A DNA stretch of 64,000 nt, from positions 310,001 to 374,000 of the forward strand of contig NTMA01000023.1 in the NCBI GenBank assembly GCA_002917075.1, given 5' to 3'. Numbering within the stretch: the stretch's first letter is position 1; every line of letters begins with the position of its first letter. This document shows, one piece after another, positions 10,938 through 19,752 of this stretch. Made by a program: the position numbers and the translations under genes. Source of the DNA: Hawksworthiomyces lignivorus (lineage: Eukaryota; Ascomycota; Sordariomycetes; Ophiostomatales; Ophiostomataceae). Under the pieces are notes generated by a model that worked only from the letters and a program-made list of their open reading frames with translations, ran no database searches and had not been told where the DNA came from.

Positions 10938-12725
10938 TTAGATCAGCTCGAATTTCCTTACTTTGAACCGACCCTTGTTCAGGTCGCGAATTGCTTGTCC
11001 CGTCGACAACCGCGGTATGTGTGCCGATGTAACAAGCTCATAACGATTGCCCTTCGGGCGAACGATCAGCGGCGTTTTGCAGCCAAAGAAAACGCAAACA
11101 CAATCGTTTTCCTCGATGCCTACAGGACCAGCACCAAAAATGCATCGCCTAACTTTGCCGATTTTTTCATTTGTGACAGTGAAGAGCGTTCGGCCAACGC
11201 CGCTGCTGATTTGGAAAAATGTTGCGATCCGAATGTTGTCCGTATCTTCTCCTTTGTCGCCATTAAAGAAAAGGCTTTTTGAATTACCGACACCAAATAG
11301 CAAGCAGTCTGCGATTTTAGACTCCGTGGCTTGTATGTGAGTTTGGTAACCGGAAATGATAGATCGAACCTCCGAACATAGACGCGCCACATCCTCCGCT
11401 TGCGAAGGTGGGCGTGGTACATCAAAGAAATGGGGGCGAAATGAAAAAGTCCGCCGGACTCGGCCTACAAGGATTCCCGAAACAGACAGAACATGTTGGT
11501 CTTGATCAATGTACGTGAATGCGTCTGGTGATCTGTCCAGAGTAGCTGCGTGGCTATCGAAAAACTCGAATTTGTTCGCCCAGGCAGTGGTCAATTCGGC
11601 ACTCCAGTCTGGAATCCACGTTGCGAGGCGTGGTACCTTGGCAGCTAACGGCATGCTGAAGCAGAGAATGTCCAGCGTCTGCTCAGTTTGTAATATGTGG
11701 TTGAAGGCGTCGAAATACACGTCCCGGACATCTTTCTCGTAGTTGACAGAAAGCTGACCTGGCAGAGCTTGGCTAGGCCGTTTTGACAGCCCTATCAGCG
11801 CATAGACTTTATCGCGCGGGTCCGTCGCTACTTTATGCCGGTTGTCCACGAGCAGTTCTAGGAGGGACTTTTCCTGGCAAGTCGCCAGAGGACCCTTAGT
11901 CACCAGGCCGTTCATTAAAGTAATCAAGAATGTGAATGAGGCAAAAATGTGGGCAGTCTGTGCTTTGCTCAAGGAATATTCGGCGAGAGAACTCATGGCA
12001 GTGCTAGTTACAGCTTTAAGAGACTCTCCGGGACCGGTTTGGAACGGCGCAATGAACCGCCGGATATCCTTCCGTGGGACGGATACATTTTCGTACTGTA
12101 GCACCACATCGGTTGCGACGGCCAGCTCTTGCGTAATCCACACCCGCTGCCAGTTGCTCGAATTGTCTTTGTTCGTAAAGCAGTTGTGCATGGCCTGGAA
12201 CTGATCGTTAAATTCGTCCCACCCTCGAAAGTCAGAGCCACGAAGTCCCATGTACCACTGCGCCAGCCACTGGTGATGGTTGAAATCGGCAGACCTTGCC
12301 CTGTCGACAAGTTGGCTTAGTGGGACAACCCGCTCATCCTCAACCCAGCTGATCACTTTGGCTGCCTGCTGGTAAATAGCTCTCATCAAGCTCACTTGGG
12401 AGCTGCGCTCCGCCAGATCTCCCTGGTTTATGCAGATGGCATCGACCCAAATCGTCTCATAGCGAGATGATCTCAAGAAGGACAGGATCCGGGCCAAGTT
12501 TTTCGTCACTTTGAACGATTTTTCATTTAGCAGCACAAGGCCTTCGTCGTCGGCCTCTCCCCAGACATAGGACAGCGCTACATAGCTCGGGTTTGCCGTC
12601 AAGTCCACAGTCTGAAGCGTCGCAAAAATGGGCTCCTGGTGACTTCCTGCTTTGAGGCTGAGAAGCCGTATTGCGGTTGGGCAGTGTCCGAGAGGGGGGT
12701 ACTGAAAGGCTTCACTGGCAGCCAT
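10938..12725 (-). CDS. Heterokaryon-incompatibility (HET) domain protein
   Basis: This is a single-exon 595-residue protein with an N-terminal HET domain. Diagnostic blocks are YVALSYVWG (about residues 48-56), then NLARILSFLR, then the IWVDAICINQ block with ERSSQVSLMRAIYQQA. The C-terminal two thirds has no motif I recognise except DPRDKVYALIGL, which is typical of this family. HET proteins trigger cell death or growth arrest when genetically different hyphae fuse, and many fungal genomes carry dozens of fast-evolving copies. The start ATG at 12725-12723 follows an AT-rich region. The gene lies next to decayed repeat DNA, a usual setting for HET genes. Its partner and allelic specificity cannot be deduced. 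Confidence 0.88.
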   Translation of the reverse strand: MAASEAFQYPPLGHCPTAIRLLSLKAGSHQEPIFATLQTVDLTANPSYVALSYVWGEADDEGLVLLNEKSFKVTKNLARILSFLRSSRYETIWVDAICINQGDLAERSSQVSLMRAIYQQAAKVISWVEDERVVPLSQLVDRARSADFNHHQWLAQWYMGLRGSDFRGWDEFNDQFQAMHNCFTNKDNSSNWQRVWITQELAVATDVVLQYENVSVPRKDIRRFIAPFQTGPGESLKAVTSTAMSSLAEYSLSKAQTAHIFASFTFLITLMNGLVTKGPLATCQEKSLLELLVDNRHKVATDPRDKVYALIGLSKRPSQALPGQLSVNYEKDVRDVYFDAFNHILQTEQTLDILCFSMPLAAKVPRLATWIPDWSAELTTAWANKFEFFDSHAATLDRSPDAFTYIDQDQHVLSVSGILVGRVRRTFSFRPHFFDVPRPPSQAEDVARLCSEVRSIISGYQTHIQATESKIADCLLFGVGNSKSLFFNGDKGEDTDNIRIATFFQISSGVGRTLFTVTNEKIGKVRRCIFGAGPVGIEENDCVCVFFGCKTPLIVRPKGNRYELVTSAHIPRLSTGQAIRDLNKGRFKVRKFELI

Positions 12726-13900
12726 ATTAAATCGATGACTTGGATCACGGATCAGTAAAGGCGTTTAATTGGCAGTATAAGGAGAGATGATCGCTATTTT
12801 AAATGTCTATCTTACTGACAGAAGAGCCAGATCTTAAATTCTTAGTTTATTGCCATTTTTCAAATTGCTTAGCATTCTCAAAAGTGTTTCAAATGAGGTT
12901 TCGTGTGAGACTGAATCCTTCGATAACCAAATCCTTCGATAACTAAATTCGAATAGCTACAGGAGTGTGTCTAAACTTTACCAAAATAAAGTTTTATGCA
13001 ATACAAATTTATTTTTTCTTCAATTAAAACATCTCTTCGCAGGTAAATTTTTGAACTTTGTACCTGGCACAGTAGCTGGTCGAGAGCACGCCAATCACGA
13101 GCAGCCTCAGAGGCTACTCATCTAGTCAACTATTCAAAAATCACCGCCATAAGCACATCTAAAAGGTATAGAGTTTAATAGTCCTACGCAGAGCAATTTG
13201 TTTTCTAGGATTAGGACAGTTCTCTGTAGCTATAGCTCTTCTTTGTTATCCCATACTTTGTTGTAACCTGTTCATAGTAACCTTAAAATCTAAAGCTCAA
13301 ATGGGAACCAGGTGGAAAAAAAATTAGCGTATGGGGTCATTGTACTGCCCACGACTTGCCAAAGTTTTGGGAACATTTTACGAGGGGCGTTAGGTAGCAT
13401 CAATCCTACATTAACAGTCATCAACTGTAGACTCACTATTAATTGAATCTTATTTCTAATATTATGGTATTTATTTCTATTTGTTTCGTTGTTTTTGTAT
13501 ATGAATCATCGTCTGTATATTCCAGTTGTTTGTGTATGAATTTGTATTTGTTCGTAGACTACTATACATCGTGACGATTTTGTAGTCTTTTGAGCCATCT
13601 CAACGCTGGCCCTGCTTCAAGTCCCTTGCGCCTTGTATTTACACTTGCGTCTATGACCATGCAGAGTATCTTAATACGTTCTTTCGGCTGAAGGAATAGA
13701 TCAATTACCCATTGCAAGCTGTGCGCAAATCGAGCTATTGTCGAGTAGAGGAATCATGCTGTTTATGACATATACGTACCTAGTGTAGTGAGTTTAAAAT
13801 TGTAAGCTATGTAGGGTTAAAACACTTATCTCAGCATTATACAAAAACAAGGCCAAATTGTTTCAAGTCGTACCATGTGATGTATGCATGCCCAAGACGC

Positions 13901-13971
13901 ATGCACCTTATCCGACCTGTCCTGCTAACCAATGTCTCACTCGAAAGCATCTTGCCAGCTCATTTACGCCA
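13901..13971. repeat. Diverged dispersed repeat, copy B
   Basis: Partner of 10556-10626: 71 bp, same length, no gaps, 55 identical positions and 14 of 16 differences being transitions. A poly(A) tract follows 187 bp downstream on the same strand. Confidence 0.6.
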
Positions 13972-14153
13972 GTTCCGCCCCAACAAAAAAAACAACTGAT
14001 ACACGCAAACAATACACGCAAACACCCATACTACTGCTCTCCCCGACAAATCTACGAACCTTCGAAGATGCCGAAATCAAGTGGGGACCCCAAGACATTT
14101 ACGATTCCTAGGCACGTAGCCGGACCTAATCGCCAAGCAACTAGAATGTCTGT

Positions 14154-14157
<4 letters not shown>

Positions 14158-14186
<29 letters not shown>
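14158..14186 (+). repeat. Poly(A) tract (29 A)
   Basis: An uninterrupted run of 29 A, ended by TATT. Downstream of repeat copy B it could be the tail of a retroposed element, but a simple slippage tract is equally possible. Confidence 0.7.
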
Positions 14187-14189
<3 letters not shown>

Positions 14190-14740
14190 TATCAAAATTT
14201 ACTAGGCCGAGGACGTACTTAGCTGTATTGCTTGTGTATATCAACTTTTTCGTTGTCTAGTAGGCAGTCAAAGAGCTGCTGTTCAACAAAGCTTAATAGG
14301 TGGGTTCTAGTCAGGGAGGAGTTGACGCGGTCGGCATCGCGTGCTAGGGCTCGGCGAGGAAGCTCAGTACTATTGTGTCAATTGGAATGTTACTCGCAAG
14401 TTAATATTTCAACTGTTACAAAAGTACTCGAGCTTTTACTGATCTCATTCTTTGTTTACCAAAAAACTCATATTTTCTGGAATAATCAATATCCTGCTTT
14501 CAATTTTGGTGTAGGTTGTCTCTAAAGAGATGTTCGGCTTTTGGCCCAAAAACAAGAAAATTTAAGTCGTACAAGAGAAGCTCACACAGCAACCATTCAT
14601 ATCTTCACCAAATTCGCGTGTATATAAGTATGGAAATGTTGCGTCATATAAAAAGCAGTTCTCGATTTCGCTTTCTTTAGTTCCTTACCTCTTAGAACGT
14701 ATTACGTGACGACTAGCGGCTTCTGTTGGGTTGTGACAAC

Positions 14741-16984
14741 ATGTTATGCCTTCTATTTTTCTATCTTCTCCTTGGCGTCTATGCCTTGGACGCAGAATTT
14801 TGTAGCCCGAAGAGATACGAAGGGCAGGACCTGGAGAAATTCTTCCTAAGTTCGACGATAATTTTCGGAGAGGTCTGCTCAATATACGTCGTCACATTCC
14901 CTGCCCCGACTGTGGTCTACACTACAGCAACCTTAGTCGTGACGATTAGCAGTGGACGTCCGTCCCTCTTTCCCTCGATATTCTCAAGCATACTAGACTC
15001 AAATTAGCTAACAGAATTGATTCCAGAGACTACGATATCCAACATCCCAACATCGAAGACTGCAGTTTCTAAGTCATCAACGTCTTCCTCTAAGACAAGA
15101 TCCGCAGGAAGCTTATCAGCAACAGTTAGTACGATAACCGCAAGCAAACCTGCAGCTTCAAGCATTCCCATATCCCCAAGCGGCCTTGTATCGAGTAAAT
15201 CGCTGTCAAGTCGTTCCATTTCAATCATTTCATGGCCCTCAAGCAGCCCGACATCAAGAAGTTCGATCTCTTCAATCAGTTCGCCGCAAAACAGCTCGGT
15301 ACCGTCAAGTATATCGGTGTCTCCAAGCAGCCCTGTGTCAATCAGCTCGGCATCAGGCGGCTCAGTGTCATCTATTAGTTCATCATCAAGCAGCTCGTTG
15401 TCCTCAAGTAGTTTCTTATCGTCAAGTAGCTCAGTATCACCTACTATTTCACTATCAAGCAGCTCGGTGTCGCCTACTCTCTCATCATCAAGTAGCTCGT
15501 TGCTCCCAAACAGCTCCATATCGTCAAGCAGCTCCATATCACCTACAGTCTCACCTTCAAGCAGCTCGTTGTCTTCAAGCAGCTCGTTGTCTTCGAGCAG
15601 CTCGTTGTCTTCGAGCAGCACGCTGTCTTCAAGCAGCTCGCTGTCTTCAAGCAGCTCGTTGTCTTCGAGCAGCTCGTTGTCTTCAAGCAGCTCGCTGTCC
15701 TCAAGCAGCTCGCTGTCCTCAAGCAGCTCGCTGTCCTCAAGCAGCTCGTTGTCTTCGAGCAGCTCGCTGTCTTCAAGCAGCTCGCTGTCTTCAAGCAGCT
15801 CGCTGTCTTCGAGCAGCTCGCTGTCTTCAAGCAGCTCGTTGTCTTCAAGCAGCTCGCTGTCCTCAAGCAGCTCGCTGTCCTCAAGCAGCTCGTTGTCTTC
15901 GAGCAGCTCGCTGTCCTCAAGCAGCTCGCTGTCCTCAAGCAGCTCGTTGTCTTCGAGCAGCTCGCTGTCTTCAAGCAGCTCGCTGTCCTCAAGCAGCTCG
16001 TTGTCTTCGAGCAGCTCGCTGTCTTCAAGCAGCTCGCTGTCCTCAAGCAGCTCATTGTCTTCGAGCAGCTCGCTGTCCTCAAGCAGCTCGTTGTCTTCGA
16101 GCAGCTCGTTGCCCCCAAACAGCTCGATATCCTCAAGCACCACGTCGTATTATACTTTCGAGAGCTCAGTATCAGTAACACCAACATCGGCTACTTCAAC
16201 AAGCTCTCCATTGCCAACTTTCGAATGTGTTATATCTGGTTATCTAATTCAAGCCAATGACCTATTTGCCGTTGACATTGATCATGGTAACACTAGTTCC
16301 ATCGCTGATAATATAGGTGATGGCCGTCAAATCAATGCCATAGGTTACAACCATCTTGATAACTATATTTATGGTATAGCCCAAGATGCTCCAACACCAC
16401 AGAACCCAAGTCCACCCATAAACCTGGTGCGGATATCGTCAACTGGGCAGGTGAATATTCTCAACAGCTATAGTATAACCGCTGACATTCGAGTGGGCGA
16501 CGTCGACGCCGATGGTAATTTTTGGATTTCGAACAACGGGAATCTCTGGTACCGCATTGATGTTAGACCAGGTTCGGACACGTTTGGACAGATTAACTTA
16601 GATGGCAGTGCTAGTCCTCCGGGCCAGTTCTTTGACTGGGCGTTTGTTCCCAAACGAGGCGACTATCTGTTCTCGCTCGCAACTACATCTTTTAATTTTT
16701 TTACCCGTGTAGCTACGGTAATGCTAGCACATTTCTCCACAACGGGCACGTTTACCTGGACACCTGTTCAGACATACACCTTCCCTAGCGGTACCTTCAC
16801 CCAGTTACCGCTGTGGGGTGCGGTCTACGCCGCCCAAGACGGCGATCTATTCGCGTCCGACACGAATTCTGGTCAAATTTTTAAGTTCCCGTTCGACGGA
16901 AGTGCCCCGGTAAAAATGTCGAATGGACCAAGTTCTTTAGTGAGCAACGACGGCGCAAGATGCTTCGACGCTGCCAACCCATAA
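14741..16984 (+). CDS. Secreted Ser-rich repeat protein with C-terminal propeller-like domain (DUF6923-like)
   Basis: The product starts with a clear signal peptide (MLCLLFFYLLLGVYALDA). A short N-terminal region holds the motif PAPTVVYTT. It is followed by a Ser/Thr-rich stalk and about 31 copies of a six-residue L-S-S-S-S-S unit (DNA 15559-16118). The ~250-residue C-terminal domain has the pattern INAIGYNHLDNYIYG, then GDVDADGNFWISNNG, then LWGAVYAAQDGDLFASD. This resembles the fungal DUF6923/beta-propeller-like domain. An in-frame TAG at 15005-15007 lies in a probable intron whose acceptor is the CAG at 15012-15014 (exon 2 from 15015). The donor is uncertain: 14952 or 14958 both keep frame, giving about 728 residues. 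An extracellular or cell-wall adhesive or matrix role is inferred. Confidence 0.75.
15559..16118 (+). repeat. 18-bp tandem repeat coding for LSSSSS (higher-order 54-bp period)
   Basis: About 31 tandem 18-bp units of the type CTCGCTGTCTTCAAGCAG. In the 3' half the units group in threes: one TTG/TCG-type unit then two CTG-type units. This makes a 54-bp higher-order repeat. Nearly all differences between units are synonymous (CTG/TTG, TCT/TCC, TCA/TCG). One unit has ACG instead of TCG, which puts a Thr in the protein. Confidence 0.9.
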
Positions 16985-18957
16985 TGGCGCATAGATGTGA
17001 ATATGTGGTTGAGAATCGCTAATTCGCGGCGTGGGCAACACAAATGCCATGCATGATGGCGGACAAGTTGGAGAATAGTACGCCATTTGAAGCTAATAAG
17101 CAAGTTATGTATTGCATGCAAGCCTGCGTTTTTGTTCTTTGCGTTGCTATTCATAATCGGCCGTCTGACAGACCGCGATTTTGTTTGTTTGTTGATACGG
17201 CTCTTCTGTAACTAATGTCAACGTATCTAGAGGGGGCCTTGAATAAGAGAAGAGACTGCACTCCTGCAATGAAAAAACGAAAATGATGCCGGAAAAAGTG
17301 CTGGCATAACACGCTTATTCACCATAGTTCCATGTCTGACTTCCATGCTTCACTTTTTGCTACTAGGCGGCTTTTCCTTGCGGGTTATACCGCGAGGATT
17401 GTTTGCAGCCGCGCTCTAATCGTTCGTGCATCACAGTAAATATACCCACGCGCCCAGCGTTGGGGCCATCTATTTTTAGCTAATCATGGTACGCAATCGG
17501 TGGGCAGGAAGGCTGTCGGAGCCAGAAATTATCTGAGCTATTTTAGTTCCTGCATGTGGAATGTCGGCGTGTCGCGCGCCGGGAGACAGCTTTTCGTTTC
17601 GTCACTAAGACATATGTAGGAACAGAAAGGACAGACAAGAAGACCGAATTTATATGAATCTATGAAAGAGTTACATATACGGTGGTTTCCTATTTTTCTT
17701 GTAATGTTGAGTACCTATGTACTGGTGCTGCACAAGCTGTGCTGTGGCCTAGATAGAAAAGAGGCCGCAGGCAACGAGGCCGAGAGAGAAATGGCCAGCA
17801 TTCGACTAGACATACAAAATTCATAAAAAGAACCAGAAAACAAGCCATACAGTTTAGCAAGTCTTAAAGATGGTAGATGTTATAGTAAAAGCGATTGCGT
17901 AGACGCCGTACGAATGGGCTAAATACCTCAAGTCGCGTCGAGTAAACGAACAAGAGTCATGCACCAGAGAGCTACAGGCGGCAATACCAACCACTCTTAA
18001 TCTCAACGGTGATTGTATACTTATCTGGTGTAACAGACACAGCTAATTCGATTACGTATATGTGAAGATCAATAATGTAGCTGCGCCATTGGTGCCTATG
18101 TGTCTGGATGGACGCCTGCAGTTGGATCTACGCCGACCAGCAGCCCCAGAGCAGAGACAAGCAAAGCCATCAGCCAAGAAACACGCATCGTGAATGTAGA
18201 GAATTTGATCTAAGAGAGAAGTAGTGGATGGTAGCACTAGTGATAGTAAGGAGAATTTGACTTTACTGTAGAGAACTGGTTTATTTTTATTTCTTCTCTT
18301 CTGCGATACTATCCCTCTCCTTTTTTTTTATAGATGTATTTCTTCCCCTTTTCGCTCTCTCCTTCACGAAAACATCCTTTTCAATCTATCAGCCTGTCTT
18401 TTTTGTAATGGCTCAATAAACGGCGTCATTGTGGTGGCTGCTTTTAGCATTTCCTTGTTCATTATCCCTTTCTCATTCCATCGGTCAAGCTCGGCTAGAT
18501 AACTCAGCCGATATATCCTCGAAATCTAATCAGATCATCACGCGATCCCATTGCGTTTTAGGTACGACAGTCACATGCGCCTCTCTCCGTGCCGTGCTCT
18601 CGCATTCCTTGGCGCCCCTATTTTTGAGTACCTTTATCTTTCTTCTCTGTATATCACCATACACCAAGGATATCCAACACAGTTATGCCGCCTGCTCACT
18701 CCAACTTCCTGTCTCCCAACTGCTTGCGAACAATTATCCTGTTGTTTGTTTTCTCTCCTTTTTGCATCAAATTTTCTCGCAAGTCCTTAGCTTTTACGCT
18801 CCCATCGTTGTGCCGCCGCCTCTCTTGACCGATCAATTTGCGTGATTACCCTTTGCGTGGTTACCGGACCCGCCGCTCACCACTTACGTGAAGCGCAGCT
18901 CCACGACCACAGCTCGCTTCTCCTTCGCGTTTAGGTTCCTCCTTTTTTTCTTAGAGC
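16985..18957. other. Spacer with pyrimidine-rich leader upstream of the 141-aa membrane protein gene
   Basis: This is 1.97 kb. The first part is the 3' flank of the Ser-rich protein gene. From about 18270 the plus strand becomes strongly CT-rich, as is usual for fungal promoters and 5' leaders. A short signal-peptide-like ORF lies on the minus strand at 18096-18188. No other gene is supported. Confidence 0.5.
18096..18188 (-). CDS. Possible small secreted-peptide ORF (30 aa)
   Basis: The 30-codon ORF begins MRVSWLMALLVSALGLLVG, a textbook signal peptide with an n-region Arg and a hydrophobic core. It ends GVHPDT. It may be the first exon of a longer gene. A downstream frame on the same strand (about 18110 to 17985) is open and reads VSVTPDKYTITVEIKSGW, but I could not find a splice that joins them in phase. 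A chance ORF is a real alternative. Confidence 0.25.
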   Translation of the reverse strand: MRVSWLMALLVSALGLLVGVDPTAGVHPDT

Positions 18958-19383
18958 ATGTTCCCTCCACCACTATCCCTTGTCCTGGCCGCCACCGGCG
19001 TTCTCCTAGTGGCTCTTCGCAACCCGTGCGACCCGTCCCTGCGCCTCATGAAGGGTGTTGCTACGGAGGCCACGCTAGCTACAGCGATCGTCTACGGGTC
19101 CTGCAACCTTGTTATGTACTACCAGCGCGGCGGGGCTGACGTGGTCGATGCCCGCGTCGCGGGTGTCTGCCAGCCACTGGGGATGCTCACTGGCTCCATC
19201 GCCGGCGCGGCCACGCGTGTGTTTCTGGGCCCGGCTATTGTGCGGCGGATGCCTCGACATTGCGTCTGCCATAAAGAGGAGATCGGCGATTGCAGTACGG
19301 GAACCGAGAGCGTCAAAAAGAAGCCAGCACGGCTGGGCATGGCCGGCAGCACCAACGAGGACGAGCCTATGGAATTAAGGTAA
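18958..19383 (+). CDS. Hypothetical small membrane protein (141 aa)
   Basis: This is an intact 141-codon ORF, preceded by a long CT-rich leader and coding for a GC-rich, Ala/Val/Leu-rich protein. I see a hydrophobic N-terminus (PPLSLVLAATGVLLVAL) and a second hydrophobic stretch (EATLATAIVYGSCNLVMYY). A third (GMLTGSIAGAATRVFLGPAIV) is followed by a Cys-containing segment (RHCVCHKEE) and a polar Lys/Glu-rich tail. Two or three membrane helices seem likely. I do not recognise the family. The composition, unlike its AT-rich flanks, and the promoter-like leader support a real gene. Further 3' exons cannot be excluded: the stop is TAA inside GGTAAACA, a possible donor. Confidence 0.5.
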   Translation: MFPPPLSLVLAATGVLLVALRNPCDPSLRLMKGVATEATLATAIVYGSCNLVMYYQRGGADVVDARVAGVCQPLGMLTGSIAGAATRVFLGPAIVRRMPRHCVCHKEEIGDCSTGTESVKKKPARLGMAGSTNEDEPMELR

Positions 19384-19752
19384 ACAAAATACTGATTTGT
19401 ACCTCTGAACTCATTCTTTATATACTTCGTCTATTTCATAGGTTGCTAGTAAATGGAATATGGGGGAGAAAACCCCAGAAGCAAAACTGGAAGAAGAATC
19501 CGTCACTTTACTTTATATAGCTGGCCACTCACATAAAAACCGCCAATCCTAGTAGCCGCGACCGCACGTTCAAAATTATTTGTTTAGCCTAGATGTTGAT
19601 ATATGTAGTAAGAAGGATGTGAGACGGAACAGGGTTCTCTTCTTTTTCGAGTACAGTAATCATACTCGTGCTTGCTCGTCACAAGCAACTGCTTTCATTA
19701 TTTCTCTCACAAAATCTTGCCATACGATCTGCCTAACAATGACAAAACAGCA
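19384..19752. other. Spacer between membrane-protein gene and P450 gene
   Basis: This is 369 bp holding the 3' ends of two convergent genes. No feature beyond AT-richness. Confidence 0.5.

Larger units (their letters stand above)
12726..14740. other. AT-rich gene-free region with repeat relics
   Basis: About 2 kb with dense stops in all frames and a visibly AT-rich composition. It contains repeat copy B (13901-13971) and a 29-nt poly(A) tract (14158-14186). The last few hundred bases must hold the promoter of the Ser-rich protein gene, including a possible TATATAAG at about 14621-14628. No gene is supported. Confidence 0.55.

Noticed and set aside
15004..16143. 379-aa minus-strand ORF of repeated LLEDSE units
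   Set aside because: It is the antisense of the LSSSSS repeat. The 18-bp unit has no stop in several frames, so every frame stays open. It has no promoter or fold logic of its own.
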